Assembly: GCF_002976435.1 (NCBI RefSeq)
Contig: NZ_PUGF01000035.1
Span: 1-39,142 of the forward strand
Direction: 5' to 3'
Source of the DNA: Solimicrobium silvestre
GTDB taxonomy: Bacteria > Pseudomonadota > Gammaproteobacteria > Burkholderiales > Burkholderiaceae_D
Length of the DNA stretch: 39,142 bases
The notes below the pieces were generated by a model, which worked only from the letters and a program-made list of their open reading frames with translations, searched no databases and was not told the origin of the DNA. A program made the position numbers and the translations under genes. The number at the start of each line of letters is the position of its first letter. Position 1 is the first letter of the stretch. Positions 7,277 to 16,302 of this stretch are shown here, in pieces.

Positions 7277-8700
7277 TTACTTCACACTCTTCGCACGTAA
7301 AACCCGCTCCACCGCTGCAACTGCGCGAGCGACATCTTTCGCACTGGTTTGCCAGTTACACACCGACACCCGCATACAACGCTTACCACGCCAAGTCGTG
7401 TTGCTAAACAGCGCCTCGCCACTTGCCACCACAGCACTGGTCACCGCATCAGTCCAGCGATCATGATCGCTTTCTGTAGCTTCAGGACTAAGATCGAGGA
7501 AGCGAACCAACCCCTGATTAATTTGCGGTTCCCACATCAACTGCGCACCGGGTAGTGCGGCGATACCGGTCACCAACGCATGTGCGGCTTCGCAGCTAGA
7601 GTCGATCAACGCAGCAACACCTTGGCGGCCAAGTTGACGTAGCGCGGCATAAGTCGCAACACCGCGCCCGCGCCGTGACCATTCTGCATTCCAGTCTTTT
7701 TGTTCGCGTACCAGATCGTTATGTGAAATGTAGCTTGCCTCGTAAGACATGGCATTGCGATGTGCTTCTGGATGGGCGACGAAAGCAAAGCCGCTGTCAT
7801 AGGGTACGTTCAGCCATTTGTGTCCATCGGTCGACCATGAATCCGCATGTTCGACACCTTTCAGCAAATGCCGATGGCGCGCGCTGGCGTTTGCCCACAG
7901 GCCGAATGCGCCGTCGACATGCACCCATGCGCGTAGCGATGTGCCAGCGGAATTAACTCGGCAAAACTGTCATACGCGCCGATGTTGAGATCGCCCGCTT
8001 GCAGCAACACTATCGTCAGCGTGTCGGGTGTATCTTGCAAAGCCTTTTCAAGGGTTGCCGCTTCCAGCTGACCTGCCTGATTAACCGGCAAACCCGTCAC
8101 CGCACCGGTTCCCAAACCCAGCAAGCGCGTTGCACGTGTAATGCTGCCGTGGAATTGGTCACTGCTCAAGATTCGGATTTTCGGTGCGCCGAACAGGCCA
8201 TCTCGTTCAACCTGCCAGTTACGGCGTGCCAGCAAGGCATTACGCGCTGCCGCCAGCGCAGTAACGTGCGCCATCTGGCAGCCGCTGGTCAGTGCAAAAC
8301 TGGCGTGACTCGGCAAACCGAGCAGATCTTTTAACCACGCGCCGCACACTTCTTCAATCACGGCTTCGGCTGGTCCGCAGGCATACGAGGCGGCATTTTG
8401 ATCCCAGGCGCTGGTCAACCAATCTGCCGCAAGTGCAGCAGGCAGCGAACCACCAATCACCCAACCAAAGAAGCGTCCACCGGCACTGCCCATGATGCCG
8501 CCCGCCGTATCGGCAACCAGCTCATCAATTACCTGCTCTGCTGGCATGGCTTCGTTATGAAGCGGTTTAGCCAGCCGATCGCGCAACGTTTCCAGACTTG
8601 CGCTGGCTCCAACCGGGCTATGTTCCAGATTATCCAAATGCGCCAACGAGTGGCTCAGTGCGCGTTCCAGTACTAGACGAAAAGAAGATGTGTCGCTCAT
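7277..8700 (-). pseudogene. PLP-dependent group II decarboxylase/aminotransferase-like gene, broken by one frameshift
   Basis: Two adjacent frames together give a full enzyme of about 474 residues. The upstream half runs from ATG 8700 to the break; the downstream half carries VHVDGAFGLWA and STDGHKWLNVPYDSG, with the PLP-binding lysine of group II (aromatic amino acid/glutamate type) decarboxylases. The break is near 7930-7942, where a GCGC stretch appears to have lost one G: adding it gives the expected YGAWVHVDGAFG and makes the total length divisible by three. Both halves are otherwise intact, so this is a very recent mutation or a sequence error. The substrate cannot be read. ATG 8700 is preferred to 8727, as the family's N-terminus fits MSDTSSF; neither has a good ribosome site. 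Confidence 0.8.
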
Positions 8701-8790
8701 ACATTTCTGCCGGTTAGTGATGATCATCAGGGTGATTGCTGTCGTGGAACTTCTTTACCAAGCCGAGCGCCAATCTCAGCCTCTAAAACA

Positions 8791-9456
8791 TCATTTACAT
8801 ACATGCAAATCTTGCTCAGGGAAGTCAGTTTTCAGGTTATCCAAATCCGATCTTTCCGAGCCGCTCACATTTTTAAACACGTAATTAAACTTATTCGTCG
8901 CTACCGTGCGCGCACCGATTTTTGCGCTGTGTACGCCTTTGGCAACTAAGGTCGCCATCAATTGTTTGGCCGCATCTTCGCTTTTAAACACTCCCAAAGA
9001 AATTCCCCAGCGCATAGCCGATTGATCTGAAATGATGAAGAAATCATGCACGCCTAAATGGGTCAGCTCCAAGGCCTTTTTATCGGCCGCTTCTTTGTTG
9101 GCTAACGGTGGAATAAATACGATGTGGGTTGCTACATCTTGCACGTTTTGGCGCGCTTGGCGATTACCAAACGGTATCGCTTTTAATTTGGCTTCGACCT
9201 GATTTAAATCCGTGGTGAGGAATGAACCCCATTCCAAACAAGCGAACGTTTCAGACTTGGTTGGCTCAACAACATCGGGGATGACTGGCGCAGTCGCCAT
9301 TTCAGCGGAAATAAGCTTTAAGTGATCGCCATTTTGTTGTTGTAACAGCCGTTGCGGCTGGTGTGCTTCAAAAATTGGGCTAGCAAAATAGCCACGCCCC
9401 AATGCAAACAACAAGGCATTTGCGATGAGTAGGCAGATAAAAATAAATTTCAGCAT
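8791..9456 (-). CDS. SPOR-domain protein, membrane anchored
   Basis: The product is 221 aa. One N-terminal membrane segment (about residues 2-20) is followed by a periplasmic region. Residues of about 75-180 look like a SPOR fold: a WGSFLTTDLNQVEAKL strand-helix and a second AMRWGISLGVFKSEDAAKQL repeat with the G-V-F-x-S-x-x-A pattern. SPOR domains bind denuded glycan strands of septal peptidoglycan. Its start overlaps the coaX stop by seven bases, so it is translationally linked to coaX. Neighbouring coaX and birA are the usual company of this gene in Burkholderiales. Confidence 0.8.
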   Translation of the reverse strand: MLKFIFICLLIANALLFALGRGYFASPIFEAHQPQRLLQQQNGDHLKLISAEMATAPVIPDVVEPTKSETFACLEWGSFLTTDLNQVEAKLKAIPFGNRQARQNVQDVATHIVFIPPLANKEAADKKALELTHLGVHDFFIISDQSAMRWGISLGVFKSEDAAKQLMATLVAKGVHSAKIGARTVATNKFNYVFKNVSGSERSDLDNLKTDFPEQDLHVCK

Positions 9457-10211
9457 GAAGCAATCACCTGCAATCCAATAAGAACCAAATTATCAACCGA
9501 CCTGTGTGGGATACCCAAACTAGGAATAATGTATTTTGCTGCACCGCCCGACACAATACAAAGGGGCGGCATCGCCGTATTTAAATCCGGCATTGCAGAA
9601 AAGTTTCGCACTGCAAGCTCAATCGCACCGGCTTGCGCCGCCAGACATCCACTCACAATCGCGGCTTCGGTGTAGTTGGCGAAGTGCGCTGTCATACTCG
9701 CACTCGCTAATACACTGGGAAGCTGTGCGGTATTTTGCGCCAGTGATTGTGCCATCAATTTCAGTCCCGGTGCAATCATGCCGCCAATAAAAATACCTTC
9801 CGCAGTCACTGCATCGATCGTCGTCGCAGTACCACAGGTGGCGACAATGAATGCCTGATCAGGAAACAAGGCGTGCGCGGCAATCGCTGTAGCAAAGCGA
9901 TCACAACCAAGTTGGGTCGGATCACGATATTGATTTTTTATTCCTGCACATGCCGCTTGTGAAACTAGCCATTCCACCGGAATATTTTGCCGTTGCAATG
10001 ACTCTGCCAATTGCGTGCGTAGCGCACTGCCAGCCACATTGGACACAACCGCACGCTGCACAACAAAGCCACTCCAAGGCGTTGCTTCGTCGGCAAATTC
10101 TTGATGGCTAATTGAGCCAAACTGAGCCCACTCACCCAACTGCGGCGCTTGATTAGTATCGACTAATGCCCACTTGATTCGCGTATTACCAGCATCAATT
10201 AATAACAGCAT
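9450..10211 (-). CDS. coaX: Type III pantothenate kinase
   Basis: The product is 253 aa, the usual length. It catalyses ATP-dependent phosphorylation of pantothenate, the first step of coenzyme A synthesis, in the cytoplasm. Visible motifs are the ASKHA phosphate loop DAGNTRIKWAL at the N-terminus, a GCDR segment with the catalytic aspartate (about residue 103), the ATCGTATTIDAV phosphate-2 motif and GGMIAPGLKLM. CoaX enzymes need a monovalent cation and are not feedback-inhibited by CoA. It lies 12 bases after birA and overlaps the SPOR gene, a three-gene operon. Confidence 0.95.
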   Translation of the reverse strand: MLLLIDAGNTRIKWALVDTNQAPQLGEWAQFGSISHQEFADEATPWSGFVVQRAVVSNVAGSALRTQLAESLQRQNIPVEWLVSQAACAGIKNQYRDPTQLGCDRFATAIAAHALFPDQAFIVATCGTATTIDAVTAEGIFIGGMIAPGLKLMAQSLAQNTAQLPSVLASASMTAHFANYTEAAIVSGCLAAQAGAIELAVRNFSAMPDLNTAMPPLCIVSGGAAKYIIPSLGIPHRSVDNLVLIGLQVIASC

Positions 10212-10223
10212 GTGATCCTCACT

Positions 10224-11024
10224 TTAAATTGGTCGCAACGACACATCACCAGCCATGATTGAGCAAACTACGCCGCGCTGATCTTGTAATAATAAACAAC
10301 CAGAGGCATCCACACCAAGAGCCACGCCTTGCTGGGTAATTTGACCTTGGTCGAGTATGGACACATGCTGCCCAGCATAAGCATGAAAAGCATTCCAGCT
10401 TGGGACGAAAGCCGAAAAACCGGAATTTGAAAACTGCTGCAAACACACTACAAGGTGATTAATTAAAATAGCTAACAGCTGATTTCTGTCCATCTGCGCC
10501 AACCACGTGGCATCGGCTACGGGCCGTCCAATTTGCTGCTCCAACTCTTCGGGCATCAACAAGTTTAAACCCACACCGATGACGGCCCAAGTCTGGTTGG
10601 AATGGTTGGCTGTTTCAATTAACACGCCGGCCAATTTCTTCCCGTCCTTAAGAATATCGTTCGGCCATTTCAATCGCACCGTCACATCCAGCGACCCTAA
10701 CGCGTCCGCCAACGCCACGCCTACCGCCAAAGGTAAACCGAGCAAGGCTTGGGGAGATTGTGAAAAAGGCCATGCCAATGAAAAAGTCAGCGAGGAACCG
10801 GGCGCGCTAAGCCAACTGCGGCCTGCGCGGCCACGGCCAGCGGTTTGGGTTTCAGCCACCAAAACTAATGGGCTTGAAAACGTAGGCAAGCGTGCTAACA
10901 AATCAGCATTGGTTGAACCGGTTTGCGCCACCACTTCAATCGCCACGGACTGCGCCAATGCCGAACAATGTGCTGCTATTTTTTCTACTACTAGGGAAGG
11001 TGTATGCGTCGTCATGGCGCGCAT
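10224..11024 (-). CDS. birA: Biotin--[acetyl-CoA-carboxylase] ligase, class I
   Basis: The product is 266 aa (263 from the second ATG at 11015). It activates biotin with ATP and attaches it to the lysine of the carboxyl carrier protein AccB. The biotinyl-AMP loop GRGRAGRSW, the preceding TGSTNADLL block and the KWPNDIL.DGKKLAGVLIE core are all present, with a small C-terminal domain after about residue 215. No N-terminal helix-turn-helix is present, so it is the non-repressor class. Neither candidate start has a strong ribosome site. It is first in the operon with coaX and the SPOR gene. Confidence 0.94.
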   Translation of the reverse strand: MRAMTTHTPSLVVEKIAAHCSALAQSVAIEVVAQTGSTNADLLARLPTFSSPLVLVAETQTAGRGRAGRSWLSAPGSSLTFSLAWPFSQSPQALLGLPLAVGVALADALGSLDVTVRLKWPNDILKDGKKLAGVLIETANHSNQTWAVIGVGLNLLMPEELEQQIGRPVADATWLAQMDRNQLLAILINHLVVCLQQFSNSGFSAFVPSWNAFHAYAGQHVSILDQGQITQQGVALGVDASGCLLLQDQRGVVCSIMAGDVSLRPI

Positions 11025-11175
11025 TGTAGCTTGACGGCATTAGCAGGGGAATAGTTGGTAGATCAAATCAAGGGAAAATGTGAATTTAGCATCGTTAATT
11101 TTATAAGCTTGTTGCGAGAATGACTTAATTAGCAAATAATTACCCCCTGATTATTTTAAAGACTTGGGAGTAATG

Positions 11176-12393
11176 ATGATAGACGTTGTCCAATGCATAG
11201 CCGACTTTAATAGTAAGCGTGATCCAGAACGCGTCGCCATGAAGTACCACAATATGCGAACCAACCCGTTCGTTTTTTTACGCGGTACTTGCCATCTTTT
11301 TTATGAACGCTTGCCTAAAAACTCCATCTTTAAATCTGCACCGCTGACTTGGAATTGCGGTGATATGCATCTGGAAAATTTTGGTAGTTACAAAGGTGAT
11401 AATCGTCTCGCTTACTTTGACATGAACGATTTTGACGAAGCTGCACTCGCTCCGTTAAGTTGGGAATTAGTACGACTTCTCACCAGTATTTTAATCGGCG
11501 CAGAAAGCCTTTCTGCCAGCCAGTACGAAGCTTATGCTTTGTGTGAAACCTTGGTGGACGCCTACGCCAAAGCACTCACCACTGGCAAGTCAACTTGGGT
11601 CGAACGCGAAACTTCGCATGGCATTATTCATCAATTACTAAATGATTTACGTGACCGCCAACGTCCGGCTTATTTGGATAAACGCACAACCGCCAAAGGC
11701 CGCGGTAAAAATAAAACCCGCACCATTAATATTGATGGAAAAAAAGCGCTGGCCGCAACAGCGCAGCAGCGTGCCATTGTCACTAAAGTCATTAATGATT
11801 ACGCCAGCACTCAGCCCAATCCTGAATTTTTTGAAGTCTTGGACGTCGCCCGTCGCATTGCCGGAACCGGCAGTCTGGGTGTTGATCGCTTTGTAATTTT
11901 GGTGAAAGGCAAAGGCTCGCCTGACGGTAATTATTTGCTCGATTTAAAAAATGCCATGCCGTCCACTTTAGTCAGCAATTTAAAAACCCGCCAACCAAAA
12001 TGGGAAACCGAAGCACATCGCGTAGTGGATATTGAACATCGTATGCAATCCGTTTCGATGGCGTTTTTAACTGCAGTCAAAATTGGCAATGAAGGTTATA
12101 TTTTACGCGCCCTGCAACCGTCGGAAGACCGCATCAGCTTGAATCGTAACCAGCACACCATGCAGGAATTACATAAAACCGTTTCCTGCCTGGCCAACAT
12201 CGTCGCCAGTGCACATCTGCGCAGCACTGGCCGCGACGGCTCTGCTATTGCGGATGAATTGATTGCGTATGGCCACAAAAATAAATGGCGCAGTAAGCTA
12301 CTCAAAGCTGCGCAAGAATGTGCGCAACAAGTTGAAAATGACTGGGGAGTTTATTGCACGGCTTATGATGAAGGCGCGTTTAAAGTCGGTTGA
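11176..12393 (+). CDS. DUF2252-family protein
   Basis: The product is about 406 aa. DUF2252 proteins resemble aminoglycoside phosphotransferase/kinase folds and their biochemical role is largely unknown. Signature segments here are FLRGTCHLFYERL, the WNCGDMHLENFG catalytic-like loop (GDxHxxNFG) and FDMNDFDEAALAPLSWELVR (the DFD, metal-binding-like). Start choice: GGGAG at 11166-11170 lies five bases before ATG 11176 and only two before ATG 11173, so 11176 is preferred. It is a single-gene unit, divergent from birA and convergent with the anti-sigma gene. Confidence 0.85.
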   Translation: MIDVVQCIADFNSKRDPERVAMKYHNMRTNPFVFLRGTCHLFYERLPKNSIFKSAPLTWNCGDMHLENFGSYKGDNRLAYFDMNDFDEAALAPLSWELVRLLTSILIGAESLSASQYEAYALCETLVDAYAKALTTGKSTWVERETSHGIIHQLLNDLRDRQRPAYLDKRTTAKGRGKNKTRTINIDGKKALAATAQQRAIVTKVINDYASTQPNPEFFEVLDVARRIAGTGSLGVDRFVILVKGKGSPDGNYLLDLKNAMPSTLVSNLKTRQPKWETEAHRVVDIEHRMQSVSMAFLTAVKIGNEGYILRALQPSEDRISLNRNQHTMQELHKTVSCLANIVASAHLRSTGRDGSAIADELIAYGHKNKWRSKLLKAAQECAQQVENDWGVYCTAYDEGAFKVG

Positions 12394-12400
12394 TTTAAGC

Positions 12401-12444
12401 TTGCAAGTTGCAGATTGGATGCACATCCAATCTGCAACTTGCAA
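12401..12444. terminator. Long perfect palindrome between convergent genes
   Basis: A 21-bp perfect inverted repeat (12401-12421 and 12424-12444, two-base spacer) lies eight bases after the DUF2252 stop and 26 bases before the anti-sigma stop. The stem is much longer than a normal terminator and no long T-run follows on the plus strand; on the minus strand T-rich sequence precedes it. It probably stops both transcripts but could also be a recognition site. Confidence 0.6.
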
Positions 12445-12469
12445 ACCCAACAAAAACAGGCTTTAAGCG

Positions 12470-13249
12470 TTAAGGTGTTTTCGTTTCTTTGTCAATTTGA
12501 GATATCAACAACGCGCGAAAATTCGCCAGCTCCTGCGCATTCATATCGGAAATAGCTCGATACGCCATCCCAGAATGGGTCCACTCAAGTAGATGAAATC
12601 CCTGCATTGATGTATTTTTTGCAGGGGATTCATTTTGCGATTTATCCGGCCACACAAAAAGATTAATCAGATGCTTGTCGTGGCGATAAGCCAATGCGGC
12701 GACTGACCGCTGATTCACATAATCCAACCTTCCACCCAGCAGAGTAAACCCTTGGTCAACGAAATCAAAAACCGGCGGTGAATAATCGAGCTTGCCGCTA
12801 AACCAAGGCTTGACGGTATGATGATCCGACGAGGCCACGTCCGCTAAATGATTTGCCAACAGAGAGCGGTAATGACTTGCGACGATCTCCTGATCTAAAC
12901 GGTCTGCCTCAGAGGGAACGGCAAGGTACAACGACATCGTCAGCGCAAAAGCAAACGAACATGCGCTTGCCACGCCAAAATTAATCCAGGCCCAAGACCA
13001 CTTTCTACTACTTTTCTTACGCGGCTTCAACGCATCCAGATCGGCTTGAATCCGGTAACGCAAATGACTAGGGGCTGTGTAGTTGGTGCTGTGCGTTTTT
13101 AACGTAGAACCTAAGCGCAACAGTTCTTCATATTGACTATTACATGCCGTGCAGCTCAACAGATGTTCTGCGTACTTTGCGGCACTTGATGGATCTAACT
13201 CCTCATCAAGATACGCTGACATTAATTTTTGTGATTCATTACAGTCCAT
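12470..13249 (-). CDS. Anti-sigma factor with zf-HC2 zinc finger, membrane anchored
   Basis: The product is 259 aa from the ATG at 13247-13249, chosen because TGGAGG lies directly upstream. The N-terminal zinc-binding anti-sigma domain shows the H-x3-C-x2-C pattern (AEHLLSCTAC, about residues 29-38) and an acidic YLDEELD. One membrane segment at about residues 85-112 (after a basic RKKSSRKW) places the rest in the periplasm. The sigma stop codon overlaps its start by 11 bases, so the two are translationally coupled. It should hold the ECF sigma factor inactive until an envelope or redox signal. Confidence 0.88.
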   Translation of the reverse strand: MDCNESQKLMSAYLDEELDPSSAAKYAEHLLSCTACNSQYEELLRLGSTLKTHSTNYTAPSHLRYRIQADLDALKPRKKSSRKWSWAWINFGVASACSFAFALTMSLYLAVPSEADRLDQEIVASHYRSLLANHLADVASSDHHTVKPWFSGKLDYSPPVFDFVDQGFTLLGGRLDYVNQRSVAALAYRHDKHLINLFVWPDKSQNESPAKNTSMQGFHLLEWTHSGMAYRAISDMNAQELANFRALLISQIDKETKTP

Positions 13250-13814
13250 TCGAACCTCCAACACCAACCTGCTGCAAATAGTTGAGCAATAATTTCCGCC
13301 CGCGCGCCAAGCGCGACATGACTGTGCCAATTGGGATGCCAGCTACTTCAGCAATTTCTTTGTAAGACAAATTTTCAATCTCTTTTAAGATGACAATTTC
13401 TCTAAAAGTTTGCGGCAGTTTTTCCAATGCCTGATTCACGACGCGGCTAGTGTCACTATTTTCGACACTATTTTCTGGATTGCAGCCGATATCATACGGC
13501 GAACCATGTCCAGAATTTTCATGCGCACTGTGCAGCGCTTCATCGAAATTAACATCCTCATTTTCAGGCTGCTGATCGCGTAGCGAGGTGTAAAAAGTAT
13601 GGCGCACAATGGTCAATAACCAAGCCCGTGCGTTACCGCCATGGAATCCACTATAGAACTTAAAGGCACGCACAAATGCCATTTGCACCAGATCTTCGGC
13701 ATCGTGGTCATTGCGTGTCAGCCAACGGGCTAAGTTGTATGCCGCATCCAAGTGCGGCAAAACAATTGCCTCGAAACGGCTAGTTTCATCTACATCATTC
13801 AAATAGCTACCCAT
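13239..13814 (-). CDS. ECF-type RNA polymerase sigma factor
   Basis: The product is 191 aa. The sigma2 region includes AYNLARWLTRNDHDAEDLVQMAFVRAFKF, where DAEDLVQ is the classic region 2.2 motif; sigma4 includes LPQTFREIVILKEIENLSYKEIAEVAGIPIGTVMSRLARGR, the DNA-binding helix-turn-helix for the -35 box. A long acidic linker (about 85-125) separates them. It is co-transcribed with its anti-sigma gene and divergent from the cytochrome/phosphoesterase/cupredoxin operon, its likely target. GGAAT sequences lie on both strands of the divergent region (near 13850-13895), as in ECF -35 boxes, but I could not fix a matching -10. Confidence 0.92.
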   Translation of the reverse strand: MGSYLNDVDETSRFEAIVLPHLDAAYNLARWLTRNDHDAEDLVQMAFVRAFKFYSGFHGGNARAWLLTIVRHTFYTSLRDQQPENEDVNFDEALHSAHENSGHGSPYDIGCNPENSVENSDTSRVVNQALEKLPQTFREIVILKEIENLSYKEIAEVAGIPIGTVMSRLARGRKLLLNYLQQVGVGGSNGL

Positions 13815-13983
13815 TAAATTATCTAGTCCCTAAACACGAGACTCCGTAATGCCGGAATTTATTCCCAAAAAAATAAAAATAATTATTCAGGAATATATTT
13901 TTAGCGGTTCGAGTTATCCAACATGTGTACCCGATTTTTCATCAACAGGCTTAATTACAACGTAACCATCGAAGGATTATGAC

Positions 13984-14361
13984 ATGGCACCTTATCAATA
14001 CTTATCTGGCATGGCATTATTTTTTTGGGGTGTGGCTTCCACCGTGTGCGCAGCTGGAAATGCAGAACGTGGATTAGCGCTTTATCAAAGTAAATGTGTG
14101 GCCTGCCATTCAATTGACTACAACGGTGTCGGTCCCGCGCACAAGGGATTATTCAATCGAAAAGCCGGTAGCCAAACAGATTACGTCTACTCGCCAGCGG
14201 TGAAAGGATCCACGATTATCTGGAATGAACAAACATTAGATAAGTGGTTATCGAATCCTGAAAAATTAATCCCCGGCCAAAAAATGGGATTTTCCGTACC
14301 CTCAGCCAAAGAGCGCGCAGATTTAATCACCTACTTAAAAATCACCACAGAGCAAAAATAG
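13984..14361 (+). CDS. Periplasmic class I cytochrome c
   Basis: The product is 125 aa. A signal peptide (about 1-24, ending VCAAG) precedes a compact c2-type domain: CVACH at 38-42, a GPAHKGLF loop, and the axial ligand Met101 in PGQKMGF. It would shuttle electrons in the periplasm. AAGGA seven bases before the ATG supports the start. It is first in a plus-strand operon with the metallophosphoesterase and cupredoxin, and lies divergently from the ECF sigma pair, which suggests control by that sigma factor. Confidence 0.92.
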   Translation: MAPYQYLSGMALFFWGVASTVCAAGNAERGLALYQSKCVACHSIDYNGVGPAHKGLFNRKAGSQTDYVYSPAVKGSTIIWNEQTLDKWLSNPEKLIPGQKMGFSVPSAKERADLITYLKITTEQK

Positions 14362-14404
14362 TCGCCCGTATTCAACCTTAACGTTAATAACAATGGAGAA
14401 CATC

Positions 14405-15289
14405 ATGATCGATCGTAGAAAATTTTTAGCATTAACTGCAGCTGGCGGTGGTGCCGTATTTCTTTCTGGCTTGTACCGCCAAGCAGGGGCAACAGCTTCA
14501 ACTGATGATGATTTTTATTTTGTTCAGCTATCCGATTCACATTGGGGCTTCAGTGGGCCACCGAATCCAGACGCAGCAAACACCTTGCAAAAAGCGGTTG
14601 CATCTGTGAATGCTTTGGAGGTGCCGCCCGATTTTATTGTATTCACAGGTGACTTGACGCACACAACGGATGACCCAAAAGAGCGGCGTAGGCGTATGGC
14701 TGAATTCAAAGAAATCATCGCTGGCATCAACATTAAAACCATCCACTTCATGCCGGGAGAACACGATGCGTCACTCGACAATGGCGCGGCGTTTAAAGAA
14801 TATTTCGGTGCTACTCATTACACATTCGATCATAAAGGCGTGCATTTTATTGTGCTTGATAACGTCTCCGATCCCGGTGCGCGGATTGGTGATGAACAGT
14901 TGAGCTGGCTCAAAAATGATCTTGATCAACAAAAGCCGGATGCTCGTATTGTGCTCTTCACGCATCGCCCTTTATTTGACCTTGTGCCCAAGTGGGATTG
15001 GGCGACGCGCGATGGTGATAAAGCCATTGCTTTACTCATGCCCTACTCGAATGTGACCGTGTTTTATGGTCATATCCACCAAGAACATCATCACCAGACT
15101 GGGCACATTAACCATCACGCAGCACAGTCACTTATTTTCCCGTTACCCGCTCCCGGCTCACAAGAAAAGCGTACTCCGTTACCTTGGAATCCGGCCGCGC
15201 CTTATCAAGGAATCGGCTTCCGTGAAGTAGAAGCTAAAAAAGTCGAACCGCAATATCAGATTGTCGAATTCCCTGTCACCAAGGTCTAA
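14405..15289 (+). CDS. Tat-exported calcineurin-like metallophosphoesterase
   Basis: The product is 294 aa from ATG 14405; GGAG six bases upstream favours it over ATG 14393. The N-terminus DRRKFLAL is a twin-arginine signal. The metal-binding motifs are in order: D44-x-H46 (LSDSH), G82-D83 (FTGDLTH), GEHD at 118-121 where the family normally has GNHD, H187 (FTHRPLF) and GHIH at 222-225. It hydrolyses some phosphoester in the periplasm with a two-metal centre; the substrate is unknown. The Asn-to-Glu change in GNHD touches a metal ligand and may shift activity. Tat export is consistent with folding and metal loading before export. Confidence 0.88.
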   Translation: MIDRRKFLALTAAGGGAVFLSGLYRQAGATASTDDDFYFVQLSDSHWGFSGPPNPDAANTLQKAVASVNALEVPPDFIVFTGDLTHTTDDPKERRRRMAEFKEIIAGINIKTIHFMPGEHDASLDNGAAFKEYFGATHYTFDHKGVHFIVLDNVSDPGARIGDEQLSWLKNDLDQQKPDARIVLFTHRPLFDLVPKWDWATRDGDKAIALLMPYSNVTVFYGHIHQEHHHQTGHINHHAAQSLIFPLPAPGSQEKRTPLPWNPAAPYQGIGFREVEAKKVEPQYQIVEFPVTKV

Positions 15290-15292
15290 ATC

Positions 15293-15682
15293 ATGAACCA
15301 ATCAAGAAGATCAATGCTGATAGGTTCGTTTGCCAGCCTTGCCGCCCTGCTATTGGGCGGCAAGCTCAACGCGCAGGAATTGGCTGCTGCTAAGCTTCAA
15401 AAAAAAGAACGTGTGATAAAAATCACCGCAAAGAAATTTAGCTATAGCCCAAATCAAATCACGATTAAAGAAGGCGAGCATGTGGTACTGGAACTTACCT
15501 CACTCGACTTTATGCATGGGTTCAATATTCCAGACTTAACTATTCGAGCAGATTTGCTTCCGGGACAAAGTACCAAGATTCACTTAGGCGCGCTTAAGGA
15601 AGGAAAATATGAATTTTTATGCGACAATTTTTGCGGTAACGGACATGAAGAAATGAATGGCACACTCATCGTAACAACGTGA
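15293..15682 (+). CDS. Exported cupredoxin with a CuA-type copper site
   Basis: The product is 129 aa, starting three bases after the phosphoesterase stop. An N-terminal SRRSMLIGSF segment looks like a Tat signal. The domain carries His75 (FMHGF) and C110-x3-C114-x3-H118-x2-M121 (CDNFCGNGHEEM), the full ligand pattern of the binuclear CuA centre of cytochrome oxidase subunit II and nitrous oxide reductase. As a free-standing domain it would be an electron carrier or copper-binding protein, probably exchanging electrons with the operon's cytochrome c. It lacks the COX2 membrane hairpin. Confidence 0.88.
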   Translation: MNQSRRSMLIGSFASLAALLLGGKLNAQELAAAKLQKKERVIKITAKKFSYSPNQITIKEGEHVVLELTSLDFMHGFNIPDLTIRADLLPGQSTKIHLGALKEGKYEFLCDNFCGNGHEEMNGTLIVTT

Positions 15683-15692
15683 CTGCCTGAGC

Positions 15693-16118
15693 TTAGTCAA
15701 CCGACAGTAAAACCTTAACCGAAGCATCAACTGCACTTTTTTCAATATAACCAACCGCATTCAGATTAGCACTAACCAGTTTTTTCACCTCTTGAGAACC
15801 GCTGATTTCTTTCGGCGGTGTGCCCTTACCAGAAAAGACCAAACGCGACCAACCGGCTTTAATCTGCGCCTCATTTTTCCCAGTTACCTTGTCATAAAAT
15901 GCATTGCGAATTGCGCTGCCAGAAGATTGATCCAGCAATAATGCCGTGCTGCCATTGGGAAATTTATCGGTCTTGCCAAGAAATAAGGAGGCGACCTGAT
16001 CCGCTGACATGGCGGCAACTTCGCTCTTAGCGCCGACTACAACAGCAAATTGGGCATAGCATGACTGCATGCCCAAGACGATAATGAATAAAAATAGTGC
16101 TTTGACAAAATAACTCAT
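15693..16118 (-). CDS. PstS-like periplasmic binding protein
   Basis: The product is 141 aa from ATG 16118, with GGAG at suitable distance; an earlier ATG at 16133 is less likely. A signal peptide (about 1-22) precedes a short phosphate-binding-protein-like domain: VVVGAKSEVAAMSADQVASLFLGK, a DQSSGSAIRNAFY loop that resembles the anion-binding S-G-S segment, and an AVGYIEKS strand. At this length it is one lobe rather than a full PstS. It is divergent from a porin gene, a pairing seen with many such short PstS-like proteins. The ligand is unproven. Confidence 0.75.
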   Translation of the reverse strand: MSYFVKALFLFIIVLGMQSCYAQFAVVVGAKSEVAAMSADQVASLFLGKTDKFPNGSTALLLDQSSGSAIRNAFYDKVTGKNEAQIKAGWSRLVFSGKGTPPKEISGSQEVKKLVSANLNAVGYIEKSAVDASVKVLLSVD

Positions 16119-16302
16119 GTTCAAACACTCCATCTGAATACAATAAAACTAAAAACCACCACCTCAATGACAGTAACAGGAGCAGTAACAACGCACTGTC
16201 AGATTAGTGAACTATGTGGGGTAGTTGGACTTTCCACTCTAGGATAATTATTCGATGCAAACAAGCCGTTTAAGCGTTGGCTAGCGGCCTGAGACTTTCT
16301 CA

